The position numbers and the translations under genes are program-made. Positions 11,441-24,490 of a stretch of DNA of 64,000 bases are shown here, piece by piece. This DNA is from Nitzschia sp. pyKryTriq1 (lineage: Eukaryota > Bacillariophyta > Bacillariophyceae > Bacillariales > Bacillariaceae): assembly GCA_956465555.1 (NCBI GenBank), contig OY101116.1, forward strand, positions 3,968,001 through 4,032,000, written 5' to 3'. Position 1 is the first letter of the stretch; every line of letters begins with the position of its first letter. Under the pieces are notes generated by a model that worked only from the letters and a program-made list of their open reading frames with translations, had not been told where the DNA came from and did no database searches.

Positions 11441-11939
11441 CGATGCGATTTTCCGCATTATTTTCCCCCGGGAATGACCGGGATTTGTGACTATAGAATT
11501 ACTTATGCCCCCCTCATTTTCGAACTCTCCGCTTTTATTTGTAAACCACGAGCTCTCATCAATAAAAGGTGCCAAATAAATAAATATGCGAAGCCCAAGA
11601 ACGTCATCTTTTTCTTGTGAGAATACAGTACCGACCTCCACCGCGACTATTAGCGCGGCAGCGAGCACGCATGATGGACGATGAGTTGCACTCGAGTGCC
11701 TCTCCCAATAACGATGATGAAATGCAGTGTCTTTCTCTGCCGCCTCTCTACGATTAGAGGGGCTCAGAGAGAGTACTACATAGTCAGTGGCCGCCCATCA
11801 AAAAGAAGGTTATAGCAGGCTCTGAAAGTTTTACACAAAACTTGTTTGTATTATTAAAATGAGTGGGACAATATCTACATGCAGTGGTAGTTTTTGATTG
11901 ACCGACCACTTGGCCAAGAAGCTCCTGTCGTCACTGGTT

Positions 11940-13373
11940 CTAAACGAGGACGGAGCCCACAATCAAGGCGAGCCCAAGAAGACCCACAGAAGGAGCCTTG
12001 TTATGCATGCTCGCACCCGAATTGTCCATCATTCCATAATCTTCCGGCACTTCCATCGCAAGGGCTTCCAGTTGAGTCGCTTCGGTGTCGAATCCATTTT
12101 GAGGAGTTGTGGGGCAACCCGCCTCACAGCAGCCACAAGCATCAGTCACCCATCCCATGTTGGGAGGAATGCAGAATCCACGCTCGCGTGCTTGGCCGTC
12201 AAAGGGATGGAAGACGGTGCGGCAGACAAACACTCCCGCTTCACCACTCGTTAGCTCGCAGCTATTATCTTCTCCGGTCGTCTCGACACTGCAATCAATT
12301 TCGACAGCTCTTGGACGCTCGGGGCAGTCCGTTCCACAGCATCCGCACTCGTCGGTTTCCCATGCCCTATCTTCGGAAATGCAGACGGCTTCTTGGCGAG
12401 ATTCTCCCAGCCCTCGAGGGTCATAGAATTCGCGGCAAACGAAAAATCCTTCCGTGGTGGCGGTGGTAGGCTGCTCGTCTCCTGTTCCATCCTGTGCTCG
12501 AGCGGGATGCAAATCACAAGGAATCAAGTTGGCGGCGTCCGAGGCACACGACTTTTCGACAAAATCAGGACGAGTAAAGATACTGTCGGCTGATGGGCGG
12601 CCATCTTCCCCCATCTCCGGACACCCAGTGCTCGTACAGCAGCCACACGTATCACCTTCCACAGAGTGACCGGGAGGAACAAACAAAGTAGTTTCTTGTT
12701 CGACTCCGGTAAAGGGATTGGCAAGATTGCGGCAGATGAATTGATGGTTTCGGCCCTGCATCATCTCCCCCGAATCAGCACCGTCTCCCATGTGTTGGGC
12801 TTGAGCTACCGAGGAGGTGGAGTCGCCGGGCAACACAGGTTGAGTCGAGTCGTCACATTCCAAAGAGGTGAAGACTGGACGGATGGGACAAGTAAGCTCA
12901 GTGCCATCATCATTCAGGCAACAACCACACACGTCGGTGGTCCATGCCATGTCGGTTGGTACGCAAAGGGCACGAGTCTCGGTTTCTCCCAAGATGGGAT
13001 GGGTCCAGCTGCGACACACAAAGGTCCCCACGTCTCCGCCGTAGCGCAAGTCACACTCATAGGATGCATCACACTCAATACTGACATGTTCGGGCTGAGT
13101 CATACCACCACCACCATGTCCCATGCCGCCAGCACAACCACCATCGTCCATACCGCCACCTTGTCCCATACCGCCAGCATCGCCCATACCGCCACCTTGT
13201 CCCATACCCCCAGATTCATTCCGATCCTGTTCCATCATGGTGCCACCGTCCGATCCTTCTCCGTCTCCCATCATGTGGCCCCCCGACTCTCGAAAGTTGC
13301 GATGAGATACGGCAAAAGCTGGCGACATGGAAACAGCCACGCTGCTAGTAAAGATGAAGAAAGAAAGCTTCAT
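11940..13373 (-). CDS. Secreted four-module CGCC protein, cluster member B
   Basis: This is a 477-residue paralogue of gene A, starting at ATG 13373. MKLSFFIFTSSVAVSMSPAF forms the signal peptide. It is followed by HRNFRESGG and a Gly/Met-rich stretch with GGMG and GGMD repeats. Four Cys modules follow, each closing in CGCC (near TTDVCGCC, EGDTCGCC, ETDECGCC and VTDACGCC). The fourth is closest to that of gene A (FVCRTVFHPFDG and GFCIPP). The tail has ALAMEVPEDYG, DNSGAS and a hydrophobic end, which suggests a GPI anchor. Disulfide bonding in the secretory pathway is expected from the even Cys pattern, by inference. A 28-bp upstream sequence is shared with member C. Confidence 0.88.
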   Translation of the reverse strand: MKLSFFIFTSSVAVSMSPAFAVSHRNFRESGGHMMGDGEGSDGGTMMEQDRNESGGMGQGGGMGDAGGMGQGGGMDDGGCAGGMGHGGGGMTQPEHVSIECDASYECDLRYGGDVGTFVCRSWTHPILGETETRALCVPTDMAWTTDVCGCCLNDDGTELTCPIRPVFTSLECDDSTQPVLPGDSTSSVAQAQHMGDGADSGEMMQGRNHQFICRNLANPFTGVEQETTLFVPPGHSVEGDTCGCCTSTGCPEMGEDGRPSADSIFTRPDFVEKSCASDAANLIPCDLHPARAQDGTGDEQPTTATTEGFFVCREFYDPRGLGESRQEAVCISEDRAWETDECGCCGTDCPERPRAVEIDCSVETTGEDNSCELTSGEAGVFVCRTVFHPFDGQARERGFCIPPNMGWVTDACGCCEAGCPTTPQNGFDTEATQLEALAMEVPEDYGMMDNSGASMHNKAPSVGLLGLALIVGSVLV

Positions 13374-13425
13374 GGAGTAGTGTTGTTTTGTAAATAACGT
13401 TGTTGGTCTTGTTGGGTAGTATTAG

Positions 13426-13453
13426 CCTTTCGAGTTTGTTCGAAATTGAATTT
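13426..13453 (-). promoter_or_regulatory. 28-bp upstream element shared by members B and C
   Basis: A sequence starting cctttcgagtttgttcga on the plus strand lies 53 bp upstream of ATG 13373. It is identical over 28 bp to the one upstream of member C, while the bases around it differ. It may be a conserved 5' UTR or promoter element, or a remnant of the duplication. It contains an imperfect palindrome around ttcgaa. Confidence 0.5.
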
Positions 13454-14087
13454 ATGAGAACGCCACTCGAGTAAACACAAATATGAATATGATCATGCCG
13501 CGCCCACGATTCAGAACGCGAAGGGTAAAAGTTGAAATTCGCAGCAAACTGTGAACCCGACTGGTCCAGTCCCACAATCCACATATGCCCCATATTGGCA
13601 CCACAGAAATCTTTGCACGGTCGGTGGTGTCATGATCATCTGGGTGTCCCATCGCCCATAAATCATAATTGACGGATGTCGTCTCTCGCTCTACTAGCGT
13701 AGTACTAACACGAGTAGTATTGTAGGCTGGCTCGTTCGCTCGAAGAAAGCACTCTACTACTAGAGTACTACTAGACTGACTACCCGTACAGTACAGTAGT
13801 TATAAGTGGCCATACAAGTTCCCTTACATGGGAACTTAGTACTAAAAGAAGAAGAGACGCTGCTACTAGCAGAAGTTTCGATCAAAGCACCAGTTTGCAT
13901 TATTAATACTACTTTTGGGATGACGACGAAACACGTATCTACTACATGCTAGGACTTGATTGAACTGATGGTTGCTGCTGAGGTCGACAGATTTCCGTCG
14001 TTTTGACACGTATACGAGGAGTAGCTAGCGGCAGTTGGTTGATTGACAGAGCACATGGCAAAGCTGGTGTCATAGCGGCGGGTTCTA

Positions 14088-14879
14088 CTAGACGAGGAAG
14101 ATTGCTCCGACAAACAAGGCGAAACCAGCAATAAGACCCACTGAAGGAGCATTGATTCCCATGCTGGCACCCGAATTGTCCGTCAACGCCGATTCGACCA
14201 ATTGGTTTGCTTCGGCCGTGGTATCGGCTCCATCTTTTGAAGAACTCGTGCTGGTGGAGCAACCATTACCCTTAGTCCTACGCCTCTTACCACCCTCACT
14301 TTTGGCATCATCCTCACCTTCTTTATCATCATCGTCGTCGCCATCAGCAGACGAAGACTTATCATCACACCCCTCATCGTCCTCTTCGGCACTGGTAGTA
14401 GTACTATCGCCCGCCGTCTCGGCAGTATCCGAGTTTCCCTCCTCCGCATCACTAGCATCACTGGTATCCTCCACCGGTGGCGTGTTGGCATCCGGCGACT
14501 CATTAGCACCATCGTCCGTCGTGCTGCTGCCTTCGACTTGAGGTGGAGCCTCCACCGAGGAGGAGGGGGCGGGCATCTCAGGTTCAGTCGAGTTCTTCTT
14601 GTCCTCGGCGGGGGGAGGAAGGGCCGCCGCGGGGCCCACCGCACCAGTACCACCCGCAGATCCTTCGACTTCAGCCTCCACCGAGGAGGGGGATTCGGTC
14701 ACCTCAGGTTGAGTCGAGTCGCCGGGACCTCCTCCTATCATGTTGCGGCCCGAGGACTCTCGAAGGTTGCGACGATGAGTCGTCATCGACGAGGAGGACG
14801 AAATGGCAGCAGAAGAACTGGGCATGATGTAAGAAACACCAGCCACGCTGGTCAACAAGATAAAAGAGGAAAGCTTCAT
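14088..14879 (-). CDS. Secreted acidic protein, module-less cluster member C
   Basis: This is a 263-residue protein starting at ATG 14879 (MKLSSFILLTSVAGVSYIMP, signal peptide); upstream in-frame residues look like UTR. Both ends match member B: the N-terminus has HRRNLRESSGRNM, and the C-terminus has DNSGASMGINAPSVGL and a hydrophobic tail. The middle has no Cys module. It is a Ser/Pro/Glu/Asp-rich chain (PSSVEAE, EDKKNSTEPE, DDDDDKEGEDD) with a basic patch GGKRRRTKG. This is a paralogue that kept the secretion and anchoring ends and exchanged the folded centre for acidic low-complexity sequence. Acidic, Ser-rich secreted chains in diatoms can be phosphorylated and interact with silica or carbohydrate; that is speculation here. 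Confidence 0.8.
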   Translation of the reverse strand: MKLSSFILLTSVAGVSYIMPSSSAAISSSSSMTTHRRNLRESSGRNMIGGGPGDSTQPEVTESPSSVEAEVEGSAGGTGAVGPAAALPPPAEDKKNSTEPEMPAPSSSVEAPPQVEGSSTTDDGANESPDANTPPVEDTSDASDAEEGNSDTAETAGDSTTTSAEEDDEGCDDKSSSADGDDDDDKEGEDDAKSEGGKRRRTKGNGCSTSTSSSKDGADTTAEANQLVESALTDNSGASMGINAPSVGLIAGFALFVGAIFLV

Positions 14880-14920
14880 AGTACTAGTAGTAGTTGCTTT
14901 TTCGTAGTGGGAAATATTAC

Positions 14921-14948
14921 CCTTTCGAGTTTGTTCGAAATTGAATTT
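14921..14948 (-). promoter_or_regulatory. 28-bp upstream element, second copy
   Basis: This copy lies 42 bp upstream of ATG 14879 and is identical to 13426 to 13453. The conserved position close to both start codons suggests a 5' UTR or core-promoter role. Confidence 0.5.
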
Positions 14949-14979
14949 GTGACAACATCTGAATACATTGGATATCTTC

Positions 14980-15572
14980 ATTGGATAGTGTGTTCCGATG
15001 CATGATTCCGATCGGTCTTGCCAAATAAGCTGAAGATGAAATTCGTCGATGCAAAGTGTGACCGAGTTTTTAAAAAATATAAGCCTTTTTGAACCCCCCC
15101 CCACATTTATTAATACCAACGGAGAAATGTATTTATGCCGTCATCATGTGCATTGTGACACTCCGCATCGCCGCTAGATTTCAAGAACATCTTTTGTTTT
15201 CGATCTATGGCCTTCTTGTGTGGCATGTTCCGGGACTTCTAAACGACTCCAACACGCACGACTTATTTCGGTATTGGATGGTGTCATGTCATCAGATACG
15301 ATAGACTACTAGGGCGTTGACAAAAGACAAGCGCGAATGGTGGTGATGGTTGAAAATCCCGACGACGATCCTCGGTGCGTGGTAGGAGTGAGAGGGAGAG
15401 ACACGAGAATCTGAATGATGACTGTAATCATCGTACCTGGTGTTTATTAGTTGAGAGAGGAGACGGTGCTAGATTGACACTGTCGTTTCAATCTCTGTGG
15501 TCGACTGAAGTAATCCCGTAGCTCAATCTCGTAAACAAATTACTGAGTGTCCTAGTAGTAAAGTAGTAGTTA
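14980..15572. other. Intergenic, nothing recognised
   Basis: This interval between member C and the 3' end of the sulfotransferase-like gene has a short run of C near 15095 and no coding-like frame. Confidence 0.5.
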
Positions 15573-17342
15573 CTAGAGAGGATTTGTTGGGTGGCACCCA
15601 TCGCAGGGTGCATGGGAGCTGATGCTGCTACTATGCTGGTGATACGGCCGGCCATGAAAATCGATATCCGTTCGAACATCCTCACATATCCTTACCCCAT
15701 ATTCGTATTCGGTGTCAATCAAGCGTTCCCAAAATAGTTCTTGTGCCAAGTCGTACAATTTTTGATCCCATTGCGTCAGTTCATCCAACAAGGCGTCTTC
15801 GGTGGGCGTCGTCACATAGGTGGCTCCATGATGCTCGACTCCGTGCGACTTGCCTTGTACCAAAGTAATATTTGAATTGCGGTTTTCATCCTGAATAGTA
15901 TAATCAGCATCCGTATTATTAGCTTTGGATTGCTCTTGGTTAATCATGATATCCGTACAATCGCACTTGGGTGGTACCCAGCCCGTAAAACGAATCGCTA
16001 TCAAACACATGCTTTGAGCGGTTCGTTCGGTCAATCCCAAGACTTGAAACCGCTTCTCCAAGTCGGCCTTGGCCTTGGTACGATTCCATTCTCGATTCCC
16101 ACCCCGCCGCCAGTCGCTGTATGAAAATTTGGTAAATGTCGTTTGTAGATTGCGTGGATCATAACATTTGAAATCACCGTCTTCGCCTGCTCCTGGTCCT
16201 GCTGCTGCTCTTGCTCTTCGTACTGGTGGTCGAAGACCGCCCACATCAATTCCTTCTCGTTTTGACGTTTCCACCCATCCAAGCAACCATTCCGTCAGTG
16301 TGTCTGGCATGAAATGTGCCTTGTTCCGATGGGGTCGTGATTCTTTGCAATGAAAGTATTGGGAAATGACATGATGCCGCGGATTTCGAATTAAGGTATA
16401 TCCATATCGAAAATAGACGGGCCGAGGCTGTTCCGAGATCCACAAGGTACAGACCATGTCATTGTGCATTCCGGATATGGTATTGTCGTCAAAACGTTGT
16501 AATCTTCCAAAATCACACGGTCGAAAGCGTGACTCGTAACCTTCTTGTCCTTGTTGTTGTTGGGTGGTAGTAGTCGACCATAAAGACTGGTGTTGTTGCT
16601 GTTGCTGTCGTTGCGGCGAAGAAAAGGCAAAGCGAACCAAGAGACTCGCTCCATACGTAACACCCGTCTTTGGAATATGACTGACAAAGTGGATCAAGGC
16701 ATTCCTGTGGCTGTTGCTGGAGGAGGAAGTCATATTGGTATTATTAGTATTGCGGGAGAAGTAATGATAGCGTCGGGCTTCAACGATATTTTCCACCAAG
16801 GCCGGAGTCCAATAGGAGGAAGATGATGTGTACCCATGAGCAAGCTCCGCCTGGACCAACAAGTCGGTCAAGTTTAAGAAAGGATACTTGTTTTGAAACT
16901 CTTGAATTGATAAAAGAGCTTGTTGGTGATGTGTGGTGACTTGAGCTGCTCGTGAAGTTGCCGTAAAGACGCCTCGTTTTCTCATCGTTATTGCTGATGC
17001 TGATGCAGCTGTGGTGTTGGGAGTAGTAGTAGTAGCAGTGGTGGTAATGTTGTCGAGGGAAGGAAAAGGCTGGATGATGCTACCACTGTGACTCTCGCCT
17101 GATGTCGTTGGAATATTGGAATCATTATTCTCCGTTGTTTGTTGATGATGATGATTCAAGAGTAGAAATAAGGAAGATTGGCGGCGTCCTGAAATCACGA
17201 GATTTGCCACGGAAAGACCAACGACCGACGCCATACCCACGAGAAACAAGCATCTTCTTCGAATTTTCCTTCTCCGTCTTCTTGACGTCGTGAGGCGGTC
17301 TGGAGTTTCTTCGTTTGCAAAGGATAGCATGTCATTGTTCAT
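15573..17342 (-). CDS. Sulfotransferase-like type II membrane protein
   Basis: This is a 589-residue protein starting at ATG 17342. A basic stretch (RRRRKIRRR) followed by a hydrophobic segment (CLFLVGMASVVGLSVANLVI) gives a type II Golgi anchor. A low-complexity stem follows. The catalytic-like part has HIPKTGVTYG (about 220), matching the 5'-phosphosulfate loop of membrane sulfotransferases (PKTGGTS), and LIRNPRHHVISQYFHC (about 320), matching the 3'-phosphate motif RDPVERVLSQY. Further on are FQVLGLTERTAQSMCLIAI and a helical DQKLYDLAQELF segment, both typical of the sulfotransferase 2 family. The usual reaction is transfer of sulfate from PAPS to carbohydrate, in the Golgi. The second Gly of PKTGG is Val, so activity is not certain. 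The gene is divergent from the MetRS gene. Confidence 0.8.
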   Translation of the reverse strand: MNNDMLSFANEETPDRLTTSRRRRRKIRRRCLFLVGMASVVGLSVANLVISGRRQSSLFLLLNHHHQQTTENNDSNIPTTSGESHSGSIIQPFPSLDNITTTATTTTPNTTAASASAITMRKRGVFTATSRAAQVTTHHQQALLSIQEFQNKYPFLNLTDLLVQAELAHGYTSSSSYWTPALVENIVEARRYHYFSRNTNNTNMTSSSSNSHRNALIHFVSHIPKTGVTYGASLLVRFAFSSPQRQQQQQHQSLWSTTTTQQQQGQEGYESRFRPCDFGRLQRFDDNTISGMHNDMVCTLWISEQPRPVYFRYGYTLIRNPRHHVISQYFHCKESRPHRNKAHFMPDTLTEWLLGWVETSKREGIDVGGLRPPVRRARAAAGPGAGEDGDFKCYDPRNLQTTFTKFSYSDWRRGGNREWNRTKAKADLEKRFQVLGLTERTAQSMCLIAIRFTGWVPPKCDCTDIMINQEQSKANNTDADYTIQDENRNSNITLVQGKSHGVEHHGATYVTTPTEDALLDELTQWDQKLYDLAQELFWERLIDTEYEYGVRICEDVRTDIDFHGRPYHQHSSSISSHAPCDGCHPTNPL

Positions 17343-20280
<2,938 letters not shown>

Positions 20281-20666
20281 TACAAGTCTAATACAACGAA
20301 ATGGTGTAACACAGTACCAGTAAAATCAGTACCAGGTACCATAGCACAGAAATCAACATCAACAGGGCACGACGAGTGAGCTTCCCCCTCTCGACCGCCA
20401 AAGTAGCAGCTAAATAAGACCATATGCGTACCGGTAGTCTAGCAGTACGGTAGTGGAGAATGTGGATTATCCGCCCTATTCATAGTATAATATTTACTGT
20501 TTACAACGGTTGCTATAGATGTAGTAAAGTGGTCTTACTACTAGATTGCTGCAATTCCTTTCTTCGTGTTACTAGAACAACCAAAAGATGGATTCATTCC
20601 TTCCCGCCGCAAAATCAAACAATTATTTCCATGCATCGCCCAAGCTACTAAAACAACGTTGTTTGT

Positions 20667-21437
20667 TTATCCCTCATATATTGGTTGAATCAATGGGTGC
20701 CATTGGTGCATCCAGGCGCAGACCCTGAGAGTGATCGAAAAGAAAAAGCGATAAGGCAAACAAGGTGTGAGAAATACACACGCATATCATGTACATCCAT
20801 CCTACACAACATCGATCAAAACATAACCAAACGAGCCGATCCGAGTCTAGCCATCCATTCATGCCCATGCGCCTTTCGCTAGTCCTCTTCGATCGATCGA
20901 TCCATCCCACGAGGTCTCCTCCGGTCAGGTAATGTCCAAGACTCCGTCCGTGGTACTTCTTTGTCCGTCCTTCACTCCTTCCCCATCACGGATCGTCGCT
21001 AGACTAGTTGGCTGGAACATGACTACTAGACTAATGGCCCGAATGGACAGACCCCGAAAACGGCGAGAACCAAACGAAGCAAAACGGACAGCTTGGCTTC
21101 TACTTCTGCTCCCGAAGTATAGGAAGCAAACCAAAACACCTGCAACATCCACTCACCAGAATAGCCACATGGCAACAGTTACAATCACCGCCACAACATT
21201 ACCCGTACTGTCAAGAAAGAAGTGAGAAACAAACAAAGAGTCAGCACAAGTCCAGAATCGGCAAAGAAAAGTAAAGTAAAGTACAAATACAAATACACAA
21301 GAACAAAATTTGACTCACGCCGCATCATCCTTGCTCAATTTTCCAACGGATCGCATCGAAAAGACGATGCCCACTAGGACGACACCGAATACAATGTAGG
21401 CAATTGTGCCTGTGATGAGAGTGGCTGGAATACTCAT
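20667..21437 (-). CDS. ATP6V0E: V-type H+-ATPase subunit e, three exons
   Basis: I found this by splicing by eye; no single frame shows it. The exons on the minus strand are 21319..21437, 21157..21207 and 20667..20724. The donors are GTGAGT twice and the acceptors are TTGACAG and CTCTCAG. They join to 75 residues, the family's usual size (70 to 80). The N-terminal helix is MSIPATLITGTIAYIVFGVV, a short charged loop (SVGKLSKDDA) follows, and the second helix is NVVAVIVTVAMWLFWVCAWM. The end, WHPLIQPIYEG, matches the conserved LNPLIGP tail of subunit e. The protein is a small integral component of the Vo sector, needed for proton-pump assembly in endomembranes. In diatoms V-ATPase acidifies silica deposition vesicles and vacuoles. 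The exon structure is what I see; the product follows from family knowledge. Confidence 0.85.
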
Positions 21438-22180
21438 ATTGTCTATTGATGTTGGTCAAAAAATACAATAGAATGGTAGCGTCGCTACTATTTACGAACA
21501 CCGACCGCGGCTCTTCTCGCTCTCTGTGCGTCTCAACGCCCAAATTTTCTTCCCGTCGCTGGCGGTCATGGCCGCCGTCTTCTCCACAAAAAACAACCAA
21601 CAACACGCAGGCAGGCAGTAGAGGGCAATGCATGCAAAAGCGCCGGAGAGCTCGGCTGGCGTGTAATACTCGCTAGAGATTCTGTAGGAAATTATATATT
21701 CCGTCTTCCAAGCAAGAACAAGAGATATATCCAGTATATAAGTATCGGCCGGCTCTCGCAACCGACAGTCTTTCAGTCTGCCCTGCCTACCGGAGAAAAG
21801 GGACTAAACAAAATCATTTTTTGCCTGTCGATCTTCTCCACCGTTATCCTTGTCTCCACAATCCTGAATCATCCTGTACGGTACGTACCGGTACCGGTAG
21901 AGACGACAGTACCTGGTACCCGGTACACCCAGCAACATCACGCGGACCGACCATGGCTGATGGCCCACGCATCTCACCGACCACGCACAGATCTTCGCTC
22001 TCACCCTTCCGCGTTCGTTTGCAATGCTGGATGCTATGCTGTCTATGCTGTTCAATAATAACTGCACTGATTGTTGTTTCTTCATGATATCATTCAATTC
22101 AGTTCAGTTCAATCCAATTCAATAAGATTCCACTAAACGTAACACAAACAAACTAACTAACAAAGAAACAAACAAACAGC
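21438..22180. promoter_or_regulatory. Divergent intergenic region
   Basis: This 743-bp interval lies between the V-ATPase e gene and the methyltransferase gene, read outward. A tatataag word lies near 21738. Before 22181 there are aaca-type repeats in the probable 5' UTR of the methyltransferase gene. No gene was recognised. Confidence 0.5.
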
Positions 22181-23667
22181 ATGGCATTGATACGGCCTCC
22201 CGAGCATCCATCCTCCGCTACGACTAGCTTGATGATACTCGTAGTCCGTCTTCGAAAGCACAAATATCACATACTTCCCATAGTGTTGCTCTTGGTACTA
22301 GCGGTGCGGCTTGTGAATGTGGGCGACCGACTAGACTCCTCCTCCTCCTCTTCTTCTACGTCTACGTCTACGTCGTTTAGGTCCCCAAAGAAGGACAGCG
22401 ATGGCCACACTTTGATCACTTGTCCTCAATACAAATTTCCCAAACGCTCCTCTTCTCAAGATCAACAGAGTAGCACGAGTATCAGTATTAGTAGTAAATG
22501 GAGCCAAACCGCACGTTGGGTCAAAGAGCAAGGGTTGACATTTTTAGAAGAAGATGGACTGCAGCTGCATTATGATCTGTTGAACAATGAAATTGAACAA
22601 AAGGGTATCCCTGGAATGATTGTCGAATGTGGTGTCGCCAAGGCGGGAAGTGCCATTTCCTTTGCGGCTACCAAACATCCGAAACGTTGTTTACACTTGT
22701 TTGATACCTATGAGGGCATTCCGGAACCTTCGGCTGTCAAGGATGGAGAAGATGTGCAAGCACGATATCGAAAAATTCAAATCGATAAACAACATTGCAA
22801 GGAAGGATTGAGTTCCTGTAACAAGGATTATTATGGAAATATGGATGATTTGTTATCCTTTGATATACAGCAATTTGAACGAGCGGGATATCCGGCCCCC
22901 TCCAACAATGTCCATTTTCATAAAGGACTCTTTGATGATACGGTTTGGCCGGCGGGACCCATTGCGTATGCTCATTTGGTATGTTGTACATATGCTTCTT
23001 GCTGTGTTTGGATCGGTTGGGCGTTGGTGCAAACTTCGGGGCTTGTCATCGTCGCCGACTCACACTTCTCCGTGCCTCTCTGTTTCCTTCTTTGTTCGTG
23101 TGTTTTGGGTTTCACTTAACTTAACTTCACTTTTGATCCACTTCACTGCTCATTTCAAAGGATGGAGATTGGTATGATTCTACCTATCACATGTTACAAC
23201 GCATATCTCCATTTCTATCCATTGGTGGGTACTTTGTTCTGGACGATGTCTATCAATGGAGCGGGGCCAAGAATGCCTACATTGATTACTTTCAAGTCGA
23301 TTTAAATTGGCTTCAAAACCAAAAACAGCAAGGTGGCAGTAGTAATGGAAGTGATGGAAATGATGCAGCAGCAGCAGCAGCATCCAGCAACAACAACAAG
23401 CCGTCTTGTTGGACCAAAGTCGTGACGACAACGAGCAGGGGCAGGAAACAACAACACGAAACACGCTACTATCGTTTGGTGCTGGATGTACGGGCTTTGG
23501 CACAAGCCATTTCAGCCACCACCGTCGAGCAACTAGAGGTGCCCGAGTGTGTTCCTCCCCCCCCTCCTCCTCCCCCTCCGTCCAGTATGAGTACTTCTAG
23601 TGCAACTGGTACTGGTAATATTGCCCCGGAGACTTCGACTTCTGCGGCGAAAATGAATCATCTCTGA
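22181..23667 (+). CDS. TylF-family O-methyltransferase, membrane-anchored
   Basis: The exons are 22181..22978 and 23161..23667, joined by a GT-AG intron at phase 0, giving 434 residues. A hydrophobic segment (YHILPIVLLLVLAVRLV) near residues 26 to 45 makes it a likely type II membrane protein. The Rossmann-type core has VECGVAKAGSA (about 148, SAM-binding loop), LHLFDTYEGIPEP, FHKGLFDDT, and across the junction AHLDGDWYDST followed by LSIGGYFVLDDV. These are hallmarks of the TylF/macrocin O-methyltransferase family, where acidic residues of DxD and DD type bind metal. The natural substrate in algae is unknown; a glycan is plausible given the anchor. The C-terminus has Ala, Asn, Pro and Ser tracts. 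The gene is divergent from V-ATPase e. Confidence 0.88.
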
Positions 23668-24490
23668 GGCTACTCCGACGAGACCTAATACAGCACTACC
23701 AACAAACACACCAGCAGTGATGTCGTATCTTCTCGATTGGTGGTAGTGTACAACAACTGCTGTTGTTGGTGATCCTAGTACACAGGCACGTCGCCCTCCG
23801 TCCTTGATCGTAAAGATGGGTGGATCCTGCTGGTCTCTTGCTGCTGCTGCTATTCGGGCGATGGCATTGTCGTTCTTCGTCTTGTTGTTGTTGTTGTTGT
23901 TGTTGTTTTTTCAAAATGTGCTGGTGATTGATTGATTCATCCATGCACTCTCGGGTCATGCGCACTTGACACAACGCAAGCAGCAATCAATGTTGGCTGC
24001 TTCTTGCCTGTCTTCTTCTCCTCGGACCGACAAAAGAGGATGACATATTACGCCTGCCTCCCCAGTAAAGCACGGACACCAGGACCGTACAATGCAGTGC
24101 ATTACATAATCTAGCGGTCCTGCCAGCCTGGCTCGTCGCCACGACGTTGGCGGAACTCAGATCCATCCTACCCGGTCATATACAGCCGTCGGCGATAAAT
24201 ACAACAATAAGCTACCCATCGGGGTAGTCAGTACTAGTAGTCTACGAGTTCGTATTCGTAGCGACGAATGCAGGCGTACCGGAACTATGTATGTCGTCTC
24301 TCCCCCCACCGCAAGTTCCATCGTTTTGCTACTGTAATTCAATCGATGTATCACCTGATGCATGAAGATGACAACAATGTATTTTAAAGTTGCTGCATTA
24401 AAGTCTACTCCTAATAGACTACCAGCGAAAAGGATGTTGGTTACGACGAGGAACTCCCATGGCTGATGCATGTCGTCGTGATGTGAAGAA
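23668..24490. other. Intergenic with trinucleotide tracts
   Basis: A (gtt)n tract lies at about 23884 to 23908, with other ctg runs nearby. From about 24340 the sequence begins to resemble the 3' flank of the HSF copy at 43.2 kb (ggctgatgc and gtcgtgatg words). No gene was found. Confidence 0.5.
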
